A DNA stretch of 64,000 bases from Pochonia chlamydosporia 170 (GCF_001653235.2 NC_035793.1:4712001-4776000), one strand, 5' to 3'. Numbered from the stretch's first letter, positions 46,862-59,407 are shown. Numbers and translations are program-made. The notes: a model not told the origin generated them from the sequence alone.

Positions 46862-47956
46862 TGTGATGGCGGGGCGTGAGGTTGTAATGAATTGTATGAG
46901 ATTGAGTTGGTGAGAAATGAATTGGTTAATGTAAGTGAGGTTAAGCTGTATAATGAATTGCTTGATTGATAATTGCGGCGATGTCGGTGGTTCGTCGATG
47001 CTTACTCATCCAGCACATCATTTCACGTGCCGGGATTAACCGTCATTCCGCCACCGGACGCTGTCAACGATGATGCAAATATGAAAAGTTGTTGGAATAC
47101 GTTGACGAGGTGGATTGAACTGAATTATGAAGCTTGTTTGTGTGTCGTTCCATGAGGCGAGTTTAATACGATGCTGGTCCCTGATCCCTTCAATGTTCTC
47201 TTGTCCAACCAGTACCTACCACTGACACAAAGTGAAACATCTTCGGGGGGGTCCCCGACTCCCCCCATCCACCAGACTCATCGCTGCAATACATACGGAG
47301 TACGTAGCTGGGAATGGTCCAGCCCTGTTCAGTTAGGCTGCTCTTTTCCTTTCCCTGTCAAGAGATAATCGGTAATCGGCCCGGCCCGCGGAGAAGACCT
47401 GACCAGCCCTTTGGATGTTGTGTCCCAAGCAGCTTGGTACATTTAATATCAATGCCTGTTGCGGCTAAAACTTTCGGGTGACACAGCCGCGACATATTGT
47501 GGCCGTGGCCTTTTGTATTCAATTCGTTGACGAGTTTCGTTCCTCCTCTTCATCAAAGGCTGTCATGTAGTGCTCCAATTACACAAATATCTAACAAAAA
47601 TGAGCTTTTTGCCTTATCGATTTCATATAAGATGTGACCTACTCGTTCGTCGAATGGGTGTAAATCTAGTACTAACAATCATCTGAAGGCTTTAATGCGC
47701 TCTCACAAGAACAAGAACTTATCAAGTGGGAACCCATGGTATCCCGGAGCAGAGAATACATGCGATTGATTAGCATAATGGAGACGATATCGAAATGAAA
47801 GGGATTCAACGCTGGTACCAGGGCCCTACGCTTCCCACTTCGCCGCCAGTTCTTGTTGCTGCTCCATAGGTGGTGGCGAGGCGGCGACCAATCTGGCTTG
47901 GAAATTGGCATACATCCCGCACAACTAATTGTACGACCGATTTCATATCCATCAAC
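46862..47956. other. Intergenic region
   Basis: 1.1 kb upstream of the acyltransferase (minus strand) and downstream of the NFX1-type gene. It has a C/G-rich run at about 47245-47265 and no supported gene. Confidence 0.5.
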
Positions 47957-50178
47957 TCAATTCTCCATATCCTGAGCACGAGTAACGCCGGCCACAGCAC
48001 GATGATTTAATCCTCCAATCGATGCTCCACATTCAGGACAATGCGCCTCTTCCATCGGCATACCGCACTCCCCAATTGCAAACTACGGAGCCGTTTGTTA
48101 GTCTTCGCCCAGCAAATTCAATGACTAAACAGACAGAAAATGAAATTGTGAAAAATTGACAAAAAATTCAGACCTACCGGGTGTCCGTTAACGCAGTTGT
48201 ACCAATGCCCAGAGTGAGTAGCAATGGCACCTGGCCCGCTGACCATTGCCTCCTTGATGGCAGCAAGTTCTTCACCGCTGACGGCTTCGTACCATTCTCT
48301 TTGCAGTAGCTTGATACATTCCTGAACAGCCTTCTTCAGCTGCTCCACGTTTTGGAAGGGCTGGCTGCAGAGTTCCAGGGCCTTTTCCAAATTTATGCTC
48401 GCATCTTCCACAAACTCCGCCGCCCTCTCCTTGTCGCTGTCTGCGGACAGCCCGGACGATTGATAGAGCCGAGCCATTCTGGCATGATGAATCGTAGCCT
48501 CGACAGCAAGCTTTGGCAGACGTTCTGTGACACATTTTGAGATGAATGCCGCACAAACCTTGAGAATCGGTTTGACAATTAGATGCGGGGAGCCTCCTGG
48601 CCATTGTGAAATTTTTGTACATGTCGAACTAGATGTTAGGGCGCGTAAGATGCTAAATTTGTCTTCGAGGATTAGAAATTCGAGTTTAATTCGGGCCATT
48701 TGACCAGCAAGTTTAACACGACGATCTCTCTCCACGGGCAGGGCGGAATGCTGTTCCAAACTCAGGCCCGCCATTGTCACATCTAGAGCCCCGGGTTGAT
48801 TCGCCCTCATGGCATGTATGGTGGCTTCGTGGAGTTTGTGAGCCGGCTGGTGGCTGTCAGAAACCTTCTTCAGAAACCCGCTGATCTCTGTAAGCAGCTT
48901 GTTGCAGTCATTGAACCGCGTCTGTATTCGATTGGTGACCATCGTCGGCTGTGTATTCTTAAGGTCAGCCAAAAACTTGATCGTGGCCAAAAAGCCCTCC
49001 TGTGACTCGACGAGGTCCTCTTCGAGTTTTTCAAGCTCGACCTCGAGACGTCGTAGCTCATTTTTCCCATTCACTAGGAATCGTTTCGATAGCTCATCAA
49101 TAACGGCCCTGTTGATGACTCGGTTATACCGTTGAGTGACATATTGCCTCACGGGCCGTTGACAGTCGGGGCATTGGGGTATCTTTGTTGCCAAGGTGCC
49201 AGATATGTCGGCTAGTTCCGTGAAACGGCCATCTTGGTTGGGAATGTAAGCAGTATTCATGCCTATGAGACCATCCAAGGTTTCTGACGTAAAGAAGTGG
49301 CCACATCCGAGCACAACAATAGGAGTCTCGTCGACGTTGATTTCGGCGTAGGTCTTCATCTCCAGCAAATCAACCCTCGCGGCCTCCTTCACCTTGCAGT
49401 CGTGACAAAACCCTTCAGCACACGTCTCGCCGCAAATGCCCGGGCACTGATGGCCGCAGGATAACGGTTTACTGCATCGCCGGTCGCACGGTAGTCTGTC
49501 ACACGGAGCAGAACACGGCATACGACAAGACCCTTGGTGCTCACAAGATCACATACACTTTTGAACGCAGGGAGCGCAAGCCTCGCTGCATTTCAAGGCA
49601 CAATGTGAATGTGGGCATCGGACCTCACAAGGAGCAACACACAGGCCACAGTCCTGTCCCTCGTGGCAAGATTTGCGACAGAAGTGATTGCATGTTCCAA
49701 AAGGTCTTCCGCAGACCTTCTGGCAACGTTGATGAGATGGTCCAAGTAGCTCAGCAATTGGGTTGTTGCAGCATTGTCCACAGGTTCCTGGGCAGGTATG
49801 ACCGCATGGAAGTTGTTTTGTACAAGACACCGGGCATTTATAGCTTGCCGGCGTCACTGACAAAGAACATTTCACCTCCACCGTATGGCCGCATCCTTGA
49901 ACCTCCTTTGGGACGAGAATACTGCAAGGGATTGCCTTGGGGTTCTGAGCCAGATGGCAGGCCACAGACTCTGCCAGATGGCCACACGGAAGTTCGACGT
50001 TTGTCAGTTTCACGAGACACTTTCCACACTCTTCTCCGCATGTTTGTTTCTGGCAGGCATGGCCGCAAGGCGTGTGAAGCCGCTGGCAAGGTTGGGGACA
50101 TGAAAAGGCCTTGTGCATAGTTTCTGAATGGCACCTCGCCATACACATGTGGCCACAGTCAGGAAGACGCGATACTAG
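47957..50178 (-). pseudogene. NFX1/ZNFX1-type zinc-finger protein, 5'-truncated and interrupted by a stop
   Basis: Model complement(join(47957..48082,48178..>50178)). The remaining reading holds repeated NFX1-type cysteine/histidine fingers (for example LPCGHTCPGTCGQCC), a coiled-coil-like middle (ELRRLEVELEKLEEDL), and at the C-terminus, after a 95-bp intron, an RZ-type finger HWYNCVNGHPFAIGEC..CPEC as in ZNFX1. In ZNFX1 relatives these follow a superfamily-1 RNA helicase; here everything upstream is lost, because at about 50178 the sequence changes abruptly to AT-rich retrotransposon. An in-frame TGA at 49549-49551 lies where the finger pattern demands Trp (KCM-stop-SCEHQGSC), a single G-to-A change. 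The coding frame is otherwise intact over 650 codons, so inactivation is recent. Confidence 0.85.
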
Positions 50179-50457
50179 CTATAATAGTTACCTAAAATGG
50201 GTAATATTGATAGACTAGATTTCCCTAAGCTAGAAGGTAGTAGTAATTATACTACTTGGGCGCTTAGAATAGAAGCTCTTCTAATTAAGAAAAAGCTAAA
50301 AATAGCTTTAGAATCTAATTATAATAATAAATTAGAGAAAGCTTTAGCTTTAATAAGACTTAAATTAGAAGATAGGCCTCTATTATAAATAAAGCACCTT
50401 AATACTACTAAGCTAGCTTGGGAATTCCTAAAAAATCTCTATAATAATACTAGTTTT
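50179..50457 (+). mobile_element. Ty1/copia-type retrotransposon, 5' fragment with Gag start
   Basis: A 63-codon reading from 50197 (MGNIDRLDFPKLEGSSNYTT..WALRIEALL) is the typical start of copia Gag. No LTR or primer-binding site precedes it, so the 5' end is missing. The fragment is continued at 57418 beyond the inserted gypsy element. Confidence 0.8.
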
Positions 50458-50635
50458 TGTAACGAGCACTATAATAGTAGTAGATAAAGCTAGGTAGCAG
50501 CAATAGGGTACATTATATTTAAGACTAAAGCTTGCTCCCACATGTGTATGTGTAAAGTGCTAGTAATATGCAAGCAAAGGGGCAGTAACACGCAGTAGAG
50601 AGTAGGGTATTACTTGTGCGTGCATACACCTTATA
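50458..50635 (-). repeat. Gypsy LTR (left)
   Basis: 178 bp, direct repeat of 57235-57412. The two copies differ mostly by C/T and G/A transitions. Includes the matched stretch TAGTAATATGCAAGCAAAGG. Confidence 0.9.
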
Positions 50636-53600
50636 ATTATCCCCCCTTTATAGCTAGGCGCCTAAATAGCTTTATTAGCTATCTACTAGCTATTAGACAG
50701 TATAATACTATATTATTGCTATAATAAAGTAACCTTTATTATTGCAATTTAGTTACTATATAACTAATTATAGTGTATATAATAATAATAATTTGCCCCC
50801 TTATTACTATTATTTTCTTCCTACTATACTATCTCTTTACTATTATATATATAATCTAAGCTTCTAAAGAGATATTAATTACCCCTAATAATACTACTAA
50901 TTTGCCTCTAAAATAATAACTATTACCTTTAAGAAGCTTACCTGCCTCTATTACTTATATACTATAGCTAAGAAGTTTAAGAATAGCATGCCTAAGAAGA
51001 GTAATATTCTTAAGATATTATGCTATTTCCCTCTTAAGTCTGCTACTATTAGAGGTAGTATTAAGGTTACTAAATGCTATACTTAGTATAAGGAGCGTAA
51101 TAATACCTATAAGCCTATAGTTCTCCTAGATTCTCCTTATTTTCTGCTAGTATTTACTAATATTTTATTGTAGACTCTACCTACTATAGTAGGTAATTTT
51201 AATAAACTATAGGCTATTTTAAACTAGCTATAAGAGCTAGTTATAGCTATAATTAACTTAGAAGATAAGAATAATAGATCTTCTCTCTTCTTAGATAAGT
51301 TCTAAGTGCTTTATGCTAGACTTTTACTAGTAATTATATATAGTTTTAACTATATAGAGACTGCCTATTATATTGCCTTTAGGCTTACTAGCGCTATTAA
51401 GGCTAAGTAAGTATATAGCTTTATTATAATAGTCTTAGAGGTTTGCTTGCTAATAGCTATAGTTTAGCCTATTATTACTACCTACTAGCAGTATATTATA
51501 AGCTAATAGTAGCTCTAGGTCTCTTATTTTCTACCCCTACTTTATAAAAGTATAGGTTAGCTCTTTCCTAATAAATCTATAGCTTCTTACTAATATTTTA
51601 GTAGCCTAACTATAAGAAAGAGTTACTAGCCTAAAAGGATAGCTAAATCCTCTATTTATAACTATATAACCTAGGATACTGCTTCTAGGTAATAGCTATT
51701 TGCTAGGTTTACTCTCTTGCTAAGAAGGCAAGCAATAAGAAAGAGAATATATACCCTCTAGAGAAGAGTAGTAATAAACTTAAGGGGTCTACTATAAACT
51801 CTTTTCCTCTTGCTTTACCCCCTCTTTAGGAGTATTATATATAGCTTTTATCTATAATAATAAATGCCTAAAGGGCTAGATTTAGAATAGAGTTTTAGTA
51901 GTAGTAAGTGCTACCTTTTATTATAGTTATTATTACTTCTTGCTATATTTTCTGTAATATTTTCCTCTAGTTTAGCCTACTTAGGCTTGCTTAAATGCTT
52001 AGATTATACTAGTAGTATTTTCTATATTCTTAGTAGTAACCTATTAGTTATATTTAGTAGGCTATTCTTTCTATTTTACTAGGTATAAGGTACCTTCTTA
52101 GGAGTTTCTCTAGTTCTTAACTTTCTCTACTTTATACTTATTCTTATTATCTTCTAACTTAGGTATAAAGAGTACCTCTTTGCCTATATCTTGCCTATAT
52201 TTCTATAGTTCTAATATAGTAATAGAGAATATATTATATAGCTAATTATATTATTATAGTAGGGCTACCCTATATGCTTATTTTCCTACTATCTTAAGAA
52301 CCTAAAATAGTCTAATATAGTAGGAAATTAGCTTTCTTTTCCTCTCCTTAAACTAGAGGTTCTTAGTAGCTAATATAACTAAGTTCTCTCTCTTTAGAGT
52401 AAATAGCTAATACTATAAGTTATAGTACTTTACTTATACTTCTATAGCTTTTTACTAGTAACTCTTAAGTTACTTATATACTTTATAGAGCTTCTAAGTA
52501 TAGTCTTTTACGCTTAGGACCTCCCTTATATTACTCTTAGCCTTAAGAGTAAGGTAAAACTCTAGCATATAGCCTATTAAGGCATAATATAGAGAGAGGC
52601 CTATAGTGCTACTAACTATATTATTATAAGCAAATTAGGCTTATAGTAGTAGCTATAGCTAGATAGCCTATTTCTCTCCTATAAAGTAGTATAAATAATA
52701 CTTAATAACCTAGTTTATTTACTCTATTTGCCTATTAGTTTATAGGTAAAAAGCTATAAATAGCCTCTACTTTATCTTTAATATATAGTAGAGGTTAGCC
52801 TAGAATTAGCTAGTAAAGACTAATTCTCTATTAGATATAATCCCCTATAGAGCTCTAAATTAGAGTTTAACTTTCTTATAAAAGAGCTCTATAAGACCTA
52901 TAGTATTAATAGTAGTAGGTATAAAAAGGAAGAGAGAATACTTAGTATATTAGTCTACTATTATAAGGATTAAGTTAACTTCTTGCCTGCTATAGTAGCT
53001 TAAGAGTAGTCCTATAATAAAGTCTATTAAGATTTTAACCTAGGGTTACTAGGGTATAGGTAGAGATTTAAGAGATCTATATAGGCAATACTATCTAGTA
53101 ATAACCCCTTAGTATATAGTATAGCTAGCTATATAATCTTTAACTTTAGCTCTTATACCTAGCTAGTAGAAGTACTATTAAAGTAGCTTAATAGTTCTCT
53201 TTATTCTAAAGTAACCTGCTAGTAGATTATTATAATATAGCTATAATAGCTCCTACCTAGAGCTAGATTCCTATAGAATAATAGCTCTATTATTATATAG
53301 TATAAGGCTACTTATAGTATAAGTATAAATACTACCCTTTCTCCTACTATTCCCTTTAGAATTTATACTAGCTTGCCTTTATAGTTTAGTATCTTTCTTT
53401 TAGGCCTTATATAGTATTTCTATTAGAGGTTTAGCTAGGTTATTATTATAGGTAGGTTACAGCTTAAGAGCTTATCTAACCTTCTCTACTATAACTATCT
53501 ATATAGACCCTACTTTCTTCCTAATTTAGTTATTAATTTAGGATATAGTTACTATATCTTAGGCTATTATATAAGCTATAAGAGTTATATCTCCTAAATT

Positions 53601-54747
53601 ATTAGGCACTAGAACTTTCTTATTAGCTATAACTAAGATAGAGCTAGTAGCTTCTAGCGTTTTGCTATATCTTCTTTAATGTATTAGTACTAATTCTACT
53701 TCTTAAGTAGGTGCTAGCTTCTTTTCTAAGTCTAGTATTAGCTCCCTATTAGTAATAGGTTTACCTTTATAGTTAGGCTATCTAGAGAGCCTATTAGCAG
53801 GATTAGTCTTTCCTACCCTATACTTTATAGTAAAATAGAAGGGTAATAGAAATATATACTAGTAAGCTTGCCTTCTATTTAGCCTTAGCTAACGCATAAA
53901 GGTTTATAGGTTAAGATAGTCTAATAGGACTTTAACTAGGTTAGCTACTTCTTTAATATAGTATTACTAGTATTTAAATAATTCTACTATAGTAAATAGC
54001 TCTTAGTTAGGCATTTTATAGTTCTATTCTATATTTATAAATTTCTAAGACTAAAAGGCTATTAGGTAGTATTGCTCTTTATTATCTAGTTATAAGAGAA
54101 TACCTACTATAGTAAAGTTAGATATATCTATTTTAATGCGTACTAGCAGGTTAGAATTATAGTGCCTAAGTAGAGGTGCCTTCTTAAAGGCAGCTTTAAG
54201 GCAGTTAAATGCCTGCCTCTTCTCTATTTAAAAGGTAATAGGCCTAGGTTTAGTTTCCTACTAGCTCCCTTTTATTAAGGCATTTAAGAGTGCTATAATA
54301 CTAGAGTATCCCTCTATAAACTATTAATAGAAGTTATAAAATCTAAGAAAGACCTATACTTCTTAGTAGGTAGTTAGCTCCTTCTACTATAGAATAGTAT
54401 TAACTCTCTAAGAATCTATTAATATTCTATCTACTAATAGGATAAACCCTAGGAATTTAATAGAGTTCTAATAGAAGGAGCACTTAGAGAGCTTTATAAA
54501 TAGCTCTACTACTCTTATTCTTTCTAGCACCTGCTATATATACCTAGTATAGTCTTTCCTATTCTTAGAGAAGATAAGAATATTATCTAGATATACTATA
54601 TAAATAGTATTAATTAGCCCCCTTAGAGCCTAATAAATATAGCTTTAGAAAGTAGCTAGAGTATTAGTAAGGCTAAAGGGCATTACTAGGTACTTATAGT
54701 AACCATATTAGGTCTAAAATGCTATCTTCTACTTATCCCCTTCTTTA

Positions 54748-55127
54748 TGTAAGATAAAGAGCTTCTATAAGAGAAGAATACCGCAAACAAATTCTACCAA
54801 TAATATTGTAAGCAAATTCTACCAATTAGAATACTTATATATTATTAGTAAGCAGGATTTTTTTACTATATAAAGAAGGAATCCTCCTTCTAAAGATAAA
54901 AAGAGACTTAATCCTTAATTTATTCTATAATATAACGATAATATAATCTTATTCCCGTACTATTCCCAAATTATATTCTATGATAATAGCTTACATAATA
55001 ACCTATTATCCTAAGCTATATATATTAAGGTTATATCTGTATTATATCTGTATAATAACCTTATTTCCATCTTATTCCCGCGCATAACTAAACCTCCCTT
55101 TTACTCAAAAAGGCTCTACCTTTTTCA
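54748..55127. mobile_element. Solo LTR nested in the gypsy reverse-transcriptase region
   Basis: 380 bp beginning TGTAAG and ending TTTTTCA, flanked by a perfect 5-bp duplication CTTTA (54743-54747 and 55128-55132). It splits the gypsy frame between the segments NIKDAYY and KEGD. It is less AT-rich and has more CpA/TpG than its host, so it inserted later. Confidence 0.85.
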
Positions 55128-57234
55128 CTTTAATGTAAATCTAATAGTAGGCATCCTTAATATTAATTTTAGAGAAGAATTTAGCTTCTCCTATCTAAGA
55201 TCTCTAAAATTAGGGGTAAAGTATACTAATTCTTTTCTGTAATCTTATTAAGTTCTCTATAGTTAATATAAAGTTAAAGCATCCTATCTTTCTTTAGCAC
55301 AAATAGAATAGAAGCTCTAGCTAGGCTCTTTAAGGGTCTTATCTGCCCTTTAGCTAGGTTATCCTTAAGGTATTCTCTTAGTTCTCTAAGCTCTCCTTAT
55401 AAAAGAGAATAGATAGAGCTATAAGGAGGCATAGTATTAGGTATTAGGTCTATACTGTGGTTAGCTTCCTTATGTAAAGGTAGGATGCCTGCCTGTATGT
55501 CTATAAAGATATCCCTAAATTCCTCTAGTTCTATTAGGATATCTCCTATATTTTCTTATTCTTATAGAAGCTCTATATTCTCTAGTAGAAATAAATCTTT
55601 ACTAGGAATAGCTAATATAGAGTATATAAAGGCTAAATCTTAGACTTTCTTTCTAAATTGCTAGGCATTAAGTAGCTTAAAGTAGTCCTTTTAAGTCTTA
55701 TACTATTATTCTTAGCTATATATTAATAAGTAAATCTTATAAGCAGTAAGTATATATATCCTAATTAGTAGAGAACTTCTCTATAAATTTAGGTTTCTAT
55801 CTATAGCAATATATAGTATAGATAATTATTTCTCTTATTCTTAAGAGTTAATAGCAGTAAGGGAGACTCTATAGATGCTATAGTAGGAAACTATAAGGTT
55901 ACTAATTATATAGAGAATAGAAGGGGTTATAGTTACTTAAGAGAGCTTATATTATCTTATAAATTAGGCGCTTATAAGATCTATAGCTATATAGCTATCT
56001 AGGTTTATATGTATTTTAATAGCTTTTTAGCCTTATATAGTTACCTAGCTCTTAAAGTAGTACCCTATAGGTACTTCTTCCTATATAGCAGAAGTAAGAG
56101 TAGCTACTTTTGCCTCTAGCTATTTTCTAGAGCGTTTTGCGTATATTTAAGCAGCTTATTATAAGCTAGGCATAAATATCTCTTGCTCCTATAATTATAG
56201 CACTAGGGTTTCTAAGGTAGCCTAATATTATTTAGGCTAGATAGTTAGTATCTCCCTATTATAGTTAAGAGAAATAGCAGCTATTTCCCTAGTAAGTTCT
56301 TACGCTATTATTTGCTTGCCTTATAGCTTTATCTCTTATTAAGGCTCCCTTCTTATTTCTATTTCCCCTTTCTAGGCATTATATCCTAGAATTATTAGGC
56401 TAGCTATACTACTTTCTCTTAGGTTATTCCTATTATAGAGGTATATAGATTAATATAGTCTTATAGCTCTAAGTAGAGTTTTGTAAAGAAGGTAAAAGCT
56501 TTAGCCTTCTTGCTAGGTCTTTCTAGGTATTTCTCTAGCAAATTAAGGTAGATACTAAAGTCTATTAGGCTTTACCCCTCTAGCTACTAAGCCTTTTTAA
56601 GCTATATAGCTATCTAAGCCTCCTAGTTTATAGCATCCTTTAGTAGGGTAAGAGTCTATACTTAGAATTCTTTCTAGTTATTCTTAAGGTCTTCTCTCTT
56701 ACTACCTAGTTATTTATTAAGGTATTAGTTCTATCTTACCCTATATATAGAGGTTATATAGTCTAGTATAAAGAGAATCTTCTAATAATTATAGTAATAC
56801 TTATGCTTTACTCTATTAAAGGCATAAGTTAGGTTATTTATCTAGATCTTATGCTTTTATAGATTAGTTAGATAGGAGAGAGCTATAATATTCTTAACCT
56901 TAATCTCTTAGCTACTATTACCTAAGGAGTTCTAAAAGTCTTAGCAGTATCTTATAAGAGTATTACTAGAGAAATATCTACTTATATAGTTTATAAGCTA
57001 AAGTAGCTAATCTTTCTTTTCTTATAGTTTCTATAGCTCTTCTAGCTATATAATTTAGGCGCATATAGCTGCCTATTTAATCTTAATTAGGAGGGAAACC
57101 TCTATCTCTTAAATAGAAGCTATAGCATTTACTATACTTAAGGTTAGCTAGGAATTTGCTATAGGTATAGGAGTATTTTACATGCTTTTAGTCCCTATAT
57201 TGCTTCTAGGTAGCTTAAAGAGAAGCTTTAGAAT

Positions 57235-57412
57235 TATAATAAGCACTATAATAGTAGTAGATAAAGCTAGGTAGTAGTAATAGGGTATATTATATTTAAG
57301 ACTAAAGCTTGCTCCTATATATATATATATAAAGCGCTAGTAATATGCAAGTAAAGGGGCAGTAACACGTAGCAGAGAGCGGGGTATTACTCGTGCGCGC
57401 GTGCACCTTACA
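57235..57412 (-). repeat. Gypsy LTR (right; 5' LTR of the minus-strand element)
   Basis: 178 bp, ends ..GCACCTTACA at 57412 and is followed by target duplication GTTTT. It retains more CpG than the left copy at its outer end. Confidence 0.9.
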
Positions 57413-57417
57413 GTTTT

Positions 57418-58382
57418 ACTAGTAATTTCCTTATTATAAAGGAATTATTTAATATTAATCTAGCTAATTATTCTACTATAGAGAAATATCTTAATAAGAT
57501 AAAAAGCCTTTATAATAAATTAGAAGCTAGAGAAATTACTATACTAGAAATTATTATTATAGCTTAGGTTTTAAATAATCTTATAGAACCTTATAGTGGA
57601 TTTATAACTAATATAAATTAAGCATTAAGGTCTAATCCTAATACCTATAATTTAGAGGCATTAAATTCTAGCTTAATTAATAAAGAATATTAATTAAACT
57701 TAAATAAATCTATTTATTTACTAAAAAATAGATAGAAGAAGAATAAAATAGCTATTAAATGCACTTATTATAATAAAATAGAGTATTTAGCTAAGGACTA
57801 TTTTCTTTTATATCCTAATAAGGCTCCTAAGGGATATAAAGTCTCTAAAAAGTCTTTAAAGGATAAGAATTCCTATAAAAATAGTAAAAAGTAGTTAAAG
57901 GATAATCAAAAATATATCCTAAATACCTAAAATAGTAATAATAAGACTAATAGTCCTATTACTACTATTTCTAGGTCTATTAGCCCTAGACTAAGATTTA
58001 AAGGTATTATTAACCTCTACTTCTTATAAAAGGGATAGAATAAATAATAATATTCTTCTAGGACCTATAAAAGATATAATCCCTTTATTAAAGGAAATAT
58101 CTAATAAGGCTAAGAAGAATAAGCCCTATAACTATAAAAATAGGAATATTACTAGATTTATCTATAATACTAGTGCTACTAGGCATATAATATTAACTAA
58201 AGATAACCTAGTTAATTATAAACCTATTAATTAAAAGGTTATTTAGGGAAAAGCCTTATCTATTATAGTTAAAGAATATGGTAATTTAATTATTTAATTT
58301 CTAAGTAATAAGACTTAAAATTACTATATTTTAAGAAACTGCTTTTATATCCCTAAATTAGGAGTAGATATAATAAGTTAAT
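57418..58382 (+). mobile_element. Ty1/copia Gag and protease remnant
   Basis: Continuation of the copia coding sequence after the gypsy insertion. Gag reads LFNINLANYSTIEKYLNKIK and a zinc-knuckle region CTYYNKIEYLAKDYF at about 57757-57801, in which expected Cys, Gly-His and Cys are changed to Tyr and Glu-Tyr by transitions. The protease motif appears as FIYNTSATRHI near 58157-58189, with the catalytic Asp now Asn. The element is cut at 58382 before the integrase. Confidence 0.8.
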
Positions 58383-59407
58383 TGTATTTAAATATAAGAG
58401 AAAGAGCTTCTATAGAAAGAGAATATCTCTATCACAAGTAAAGTCTACTACTAAGGCACTTAACTTTAAAGCTATTTAAACCTTATATTAAGGCAATTAA
58501 CTTTAAAGCTATTTAAACCTTATTCTAATTAATATTTTACTATATAAAGAAGGAATTCCCTCTCTTTAGGTAAAGAAAAACTTAATCCTTAATATATTTT
58601 GTTGGCCCAAAACAAACATACCTAAGAGCTCAGAGTAACCCGCAAAATACCGCACTTACACGCAGCTCGTTAGCAATTTAGTCTAGATTATTACTTCCCT
58701 TTAGTCTAAATAGTTAGAATCCTTCTAATTGCCTAGATTAAATAATATTTAATCTTTAATTGCTTTAGTCTTCCCGGAAGCCTTTAGCAATGTTATTTGG
58801 TGGTGCACCTCTGTGAGGTGTAGCCTATAGCAAAGAAAGGCGCCTTCTGGCTGGGTGGTCAGAAGTCTTCCAATTGCCTAGATCAAATAATATTTAATCT
58901 TTAATTGCTTTAGTCTTCCCGGAAGACTTTAGCAATATTATTTGGTGGTATACCTCTGTGAGGTGCAGCCTATAGCAAAGAAAGGTGCTCTTAGTTAATA
59001 AGGGATTTAGTAAATAAGCATTAAATGCATTAAGTAAATAGCTCTAGTTAAGAAAATCGCGGTTAAGTCTATTAGTTAAAAATTTATCTCGCTAAAGGGG
59101 GAAGAACCTCCCTTTTATCTGTATGCTAGCTAGAAGATCAAATAAAAACACTAAGTCCCTTTTTCCTATCCCCTTATTAGGCCCCCAAGTGTAAGCAACT
59201 CCGCCCACATAATATATAGAATAGTTTTTATTTCTATACTATTTCTAAATTATATTCTATAATAATTGCTTACCTAATAAGCTATTATCCTAAGCTACTT
59301 TTAACTAAGGTTATATTTATATTATATCTATATACTAACCTTATTTCTGTTTTATTCCCGCGCATAATTAAACCTCCCTTTTACTCTAAAAGGCTCTACC
59401 TTTTACA
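58383..59407. mobile_element. Second, interrupted copy of the solo-LTR family
   Basis: Starts TGTATTTAAATATAAGAG.. with AGAGCTTCTATA as in the 54748 LTR, shares TTTTACTATATAAAGAAGGA, and ends with the shared CCCGCGCATAA..CCTCCCTTTTACTC..CTCTACCTTTT block near 59407. Between about 58610 and 59213 it contains a roughly 600-bp insertion absent from the other copy. A 36-bp tandem duplication (CTTTAAAGCTATTTAAACCT) lies at 58465-58530. No perfect target duplication is visible. Confidence 0.65.
58722..58990. repeat. Tandem duplication, period about 145 bp, with internal hairpin
   Basis: Two copies of a segment beginning near 58722 and 58867, each containing AATAATATTTAATCTTTAAT, CTTCCCGGAAG and the perfect hairpin CACCTC-TGT-GAGGTG (first copy; one arm mutated nearby in the second). 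They lie within the 600-bp insertion in the LTR copy. Nature unknown; possibly part of a non-autonomous element. Confidence 0.7.

Larger units (their letters stand above)
50458..57412 (-). mobile_element. Complete but RIP-mutated Ty3/gypsy LTR retrotransposon
   Basis: 6955 bp bounded by 178-bp direct LTRs (50458-50635 and 57235-57412) and a perfect 5-bp target duplication GTTTT (50453-50457 and 57413-57417). The LTRs begin TGTAAC and end CCTTACA, or their transition-mutated forms. Reading on the minus strand, reverse-transcriptase remnants are visible near 54550-54750: a KEGD..K.AF stretch, then YGYYKYLVMPFSLTN, and the catalytic YLDD box changed to YLDN at about 54582-54593. All frames are riddled with stops and G/C is very low. 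It inserted into the older copia element. Confidence 0.9.

Noticed and set aside
49525..49551. Intron starting GTATGTGATC to explain the stop in the NFX1-type gene
   Set aside because: Any acceptor in phase would make an intron of about 24 nt or remove conserved cysteines; a nonsense change is simpler.
50458..57412. CRISPR-like or satellite array in the AT-rich block
   Set aside because: Repeats are LTRs and low-complexity decay, not regularly spaced units; the organism is eukaryotic.
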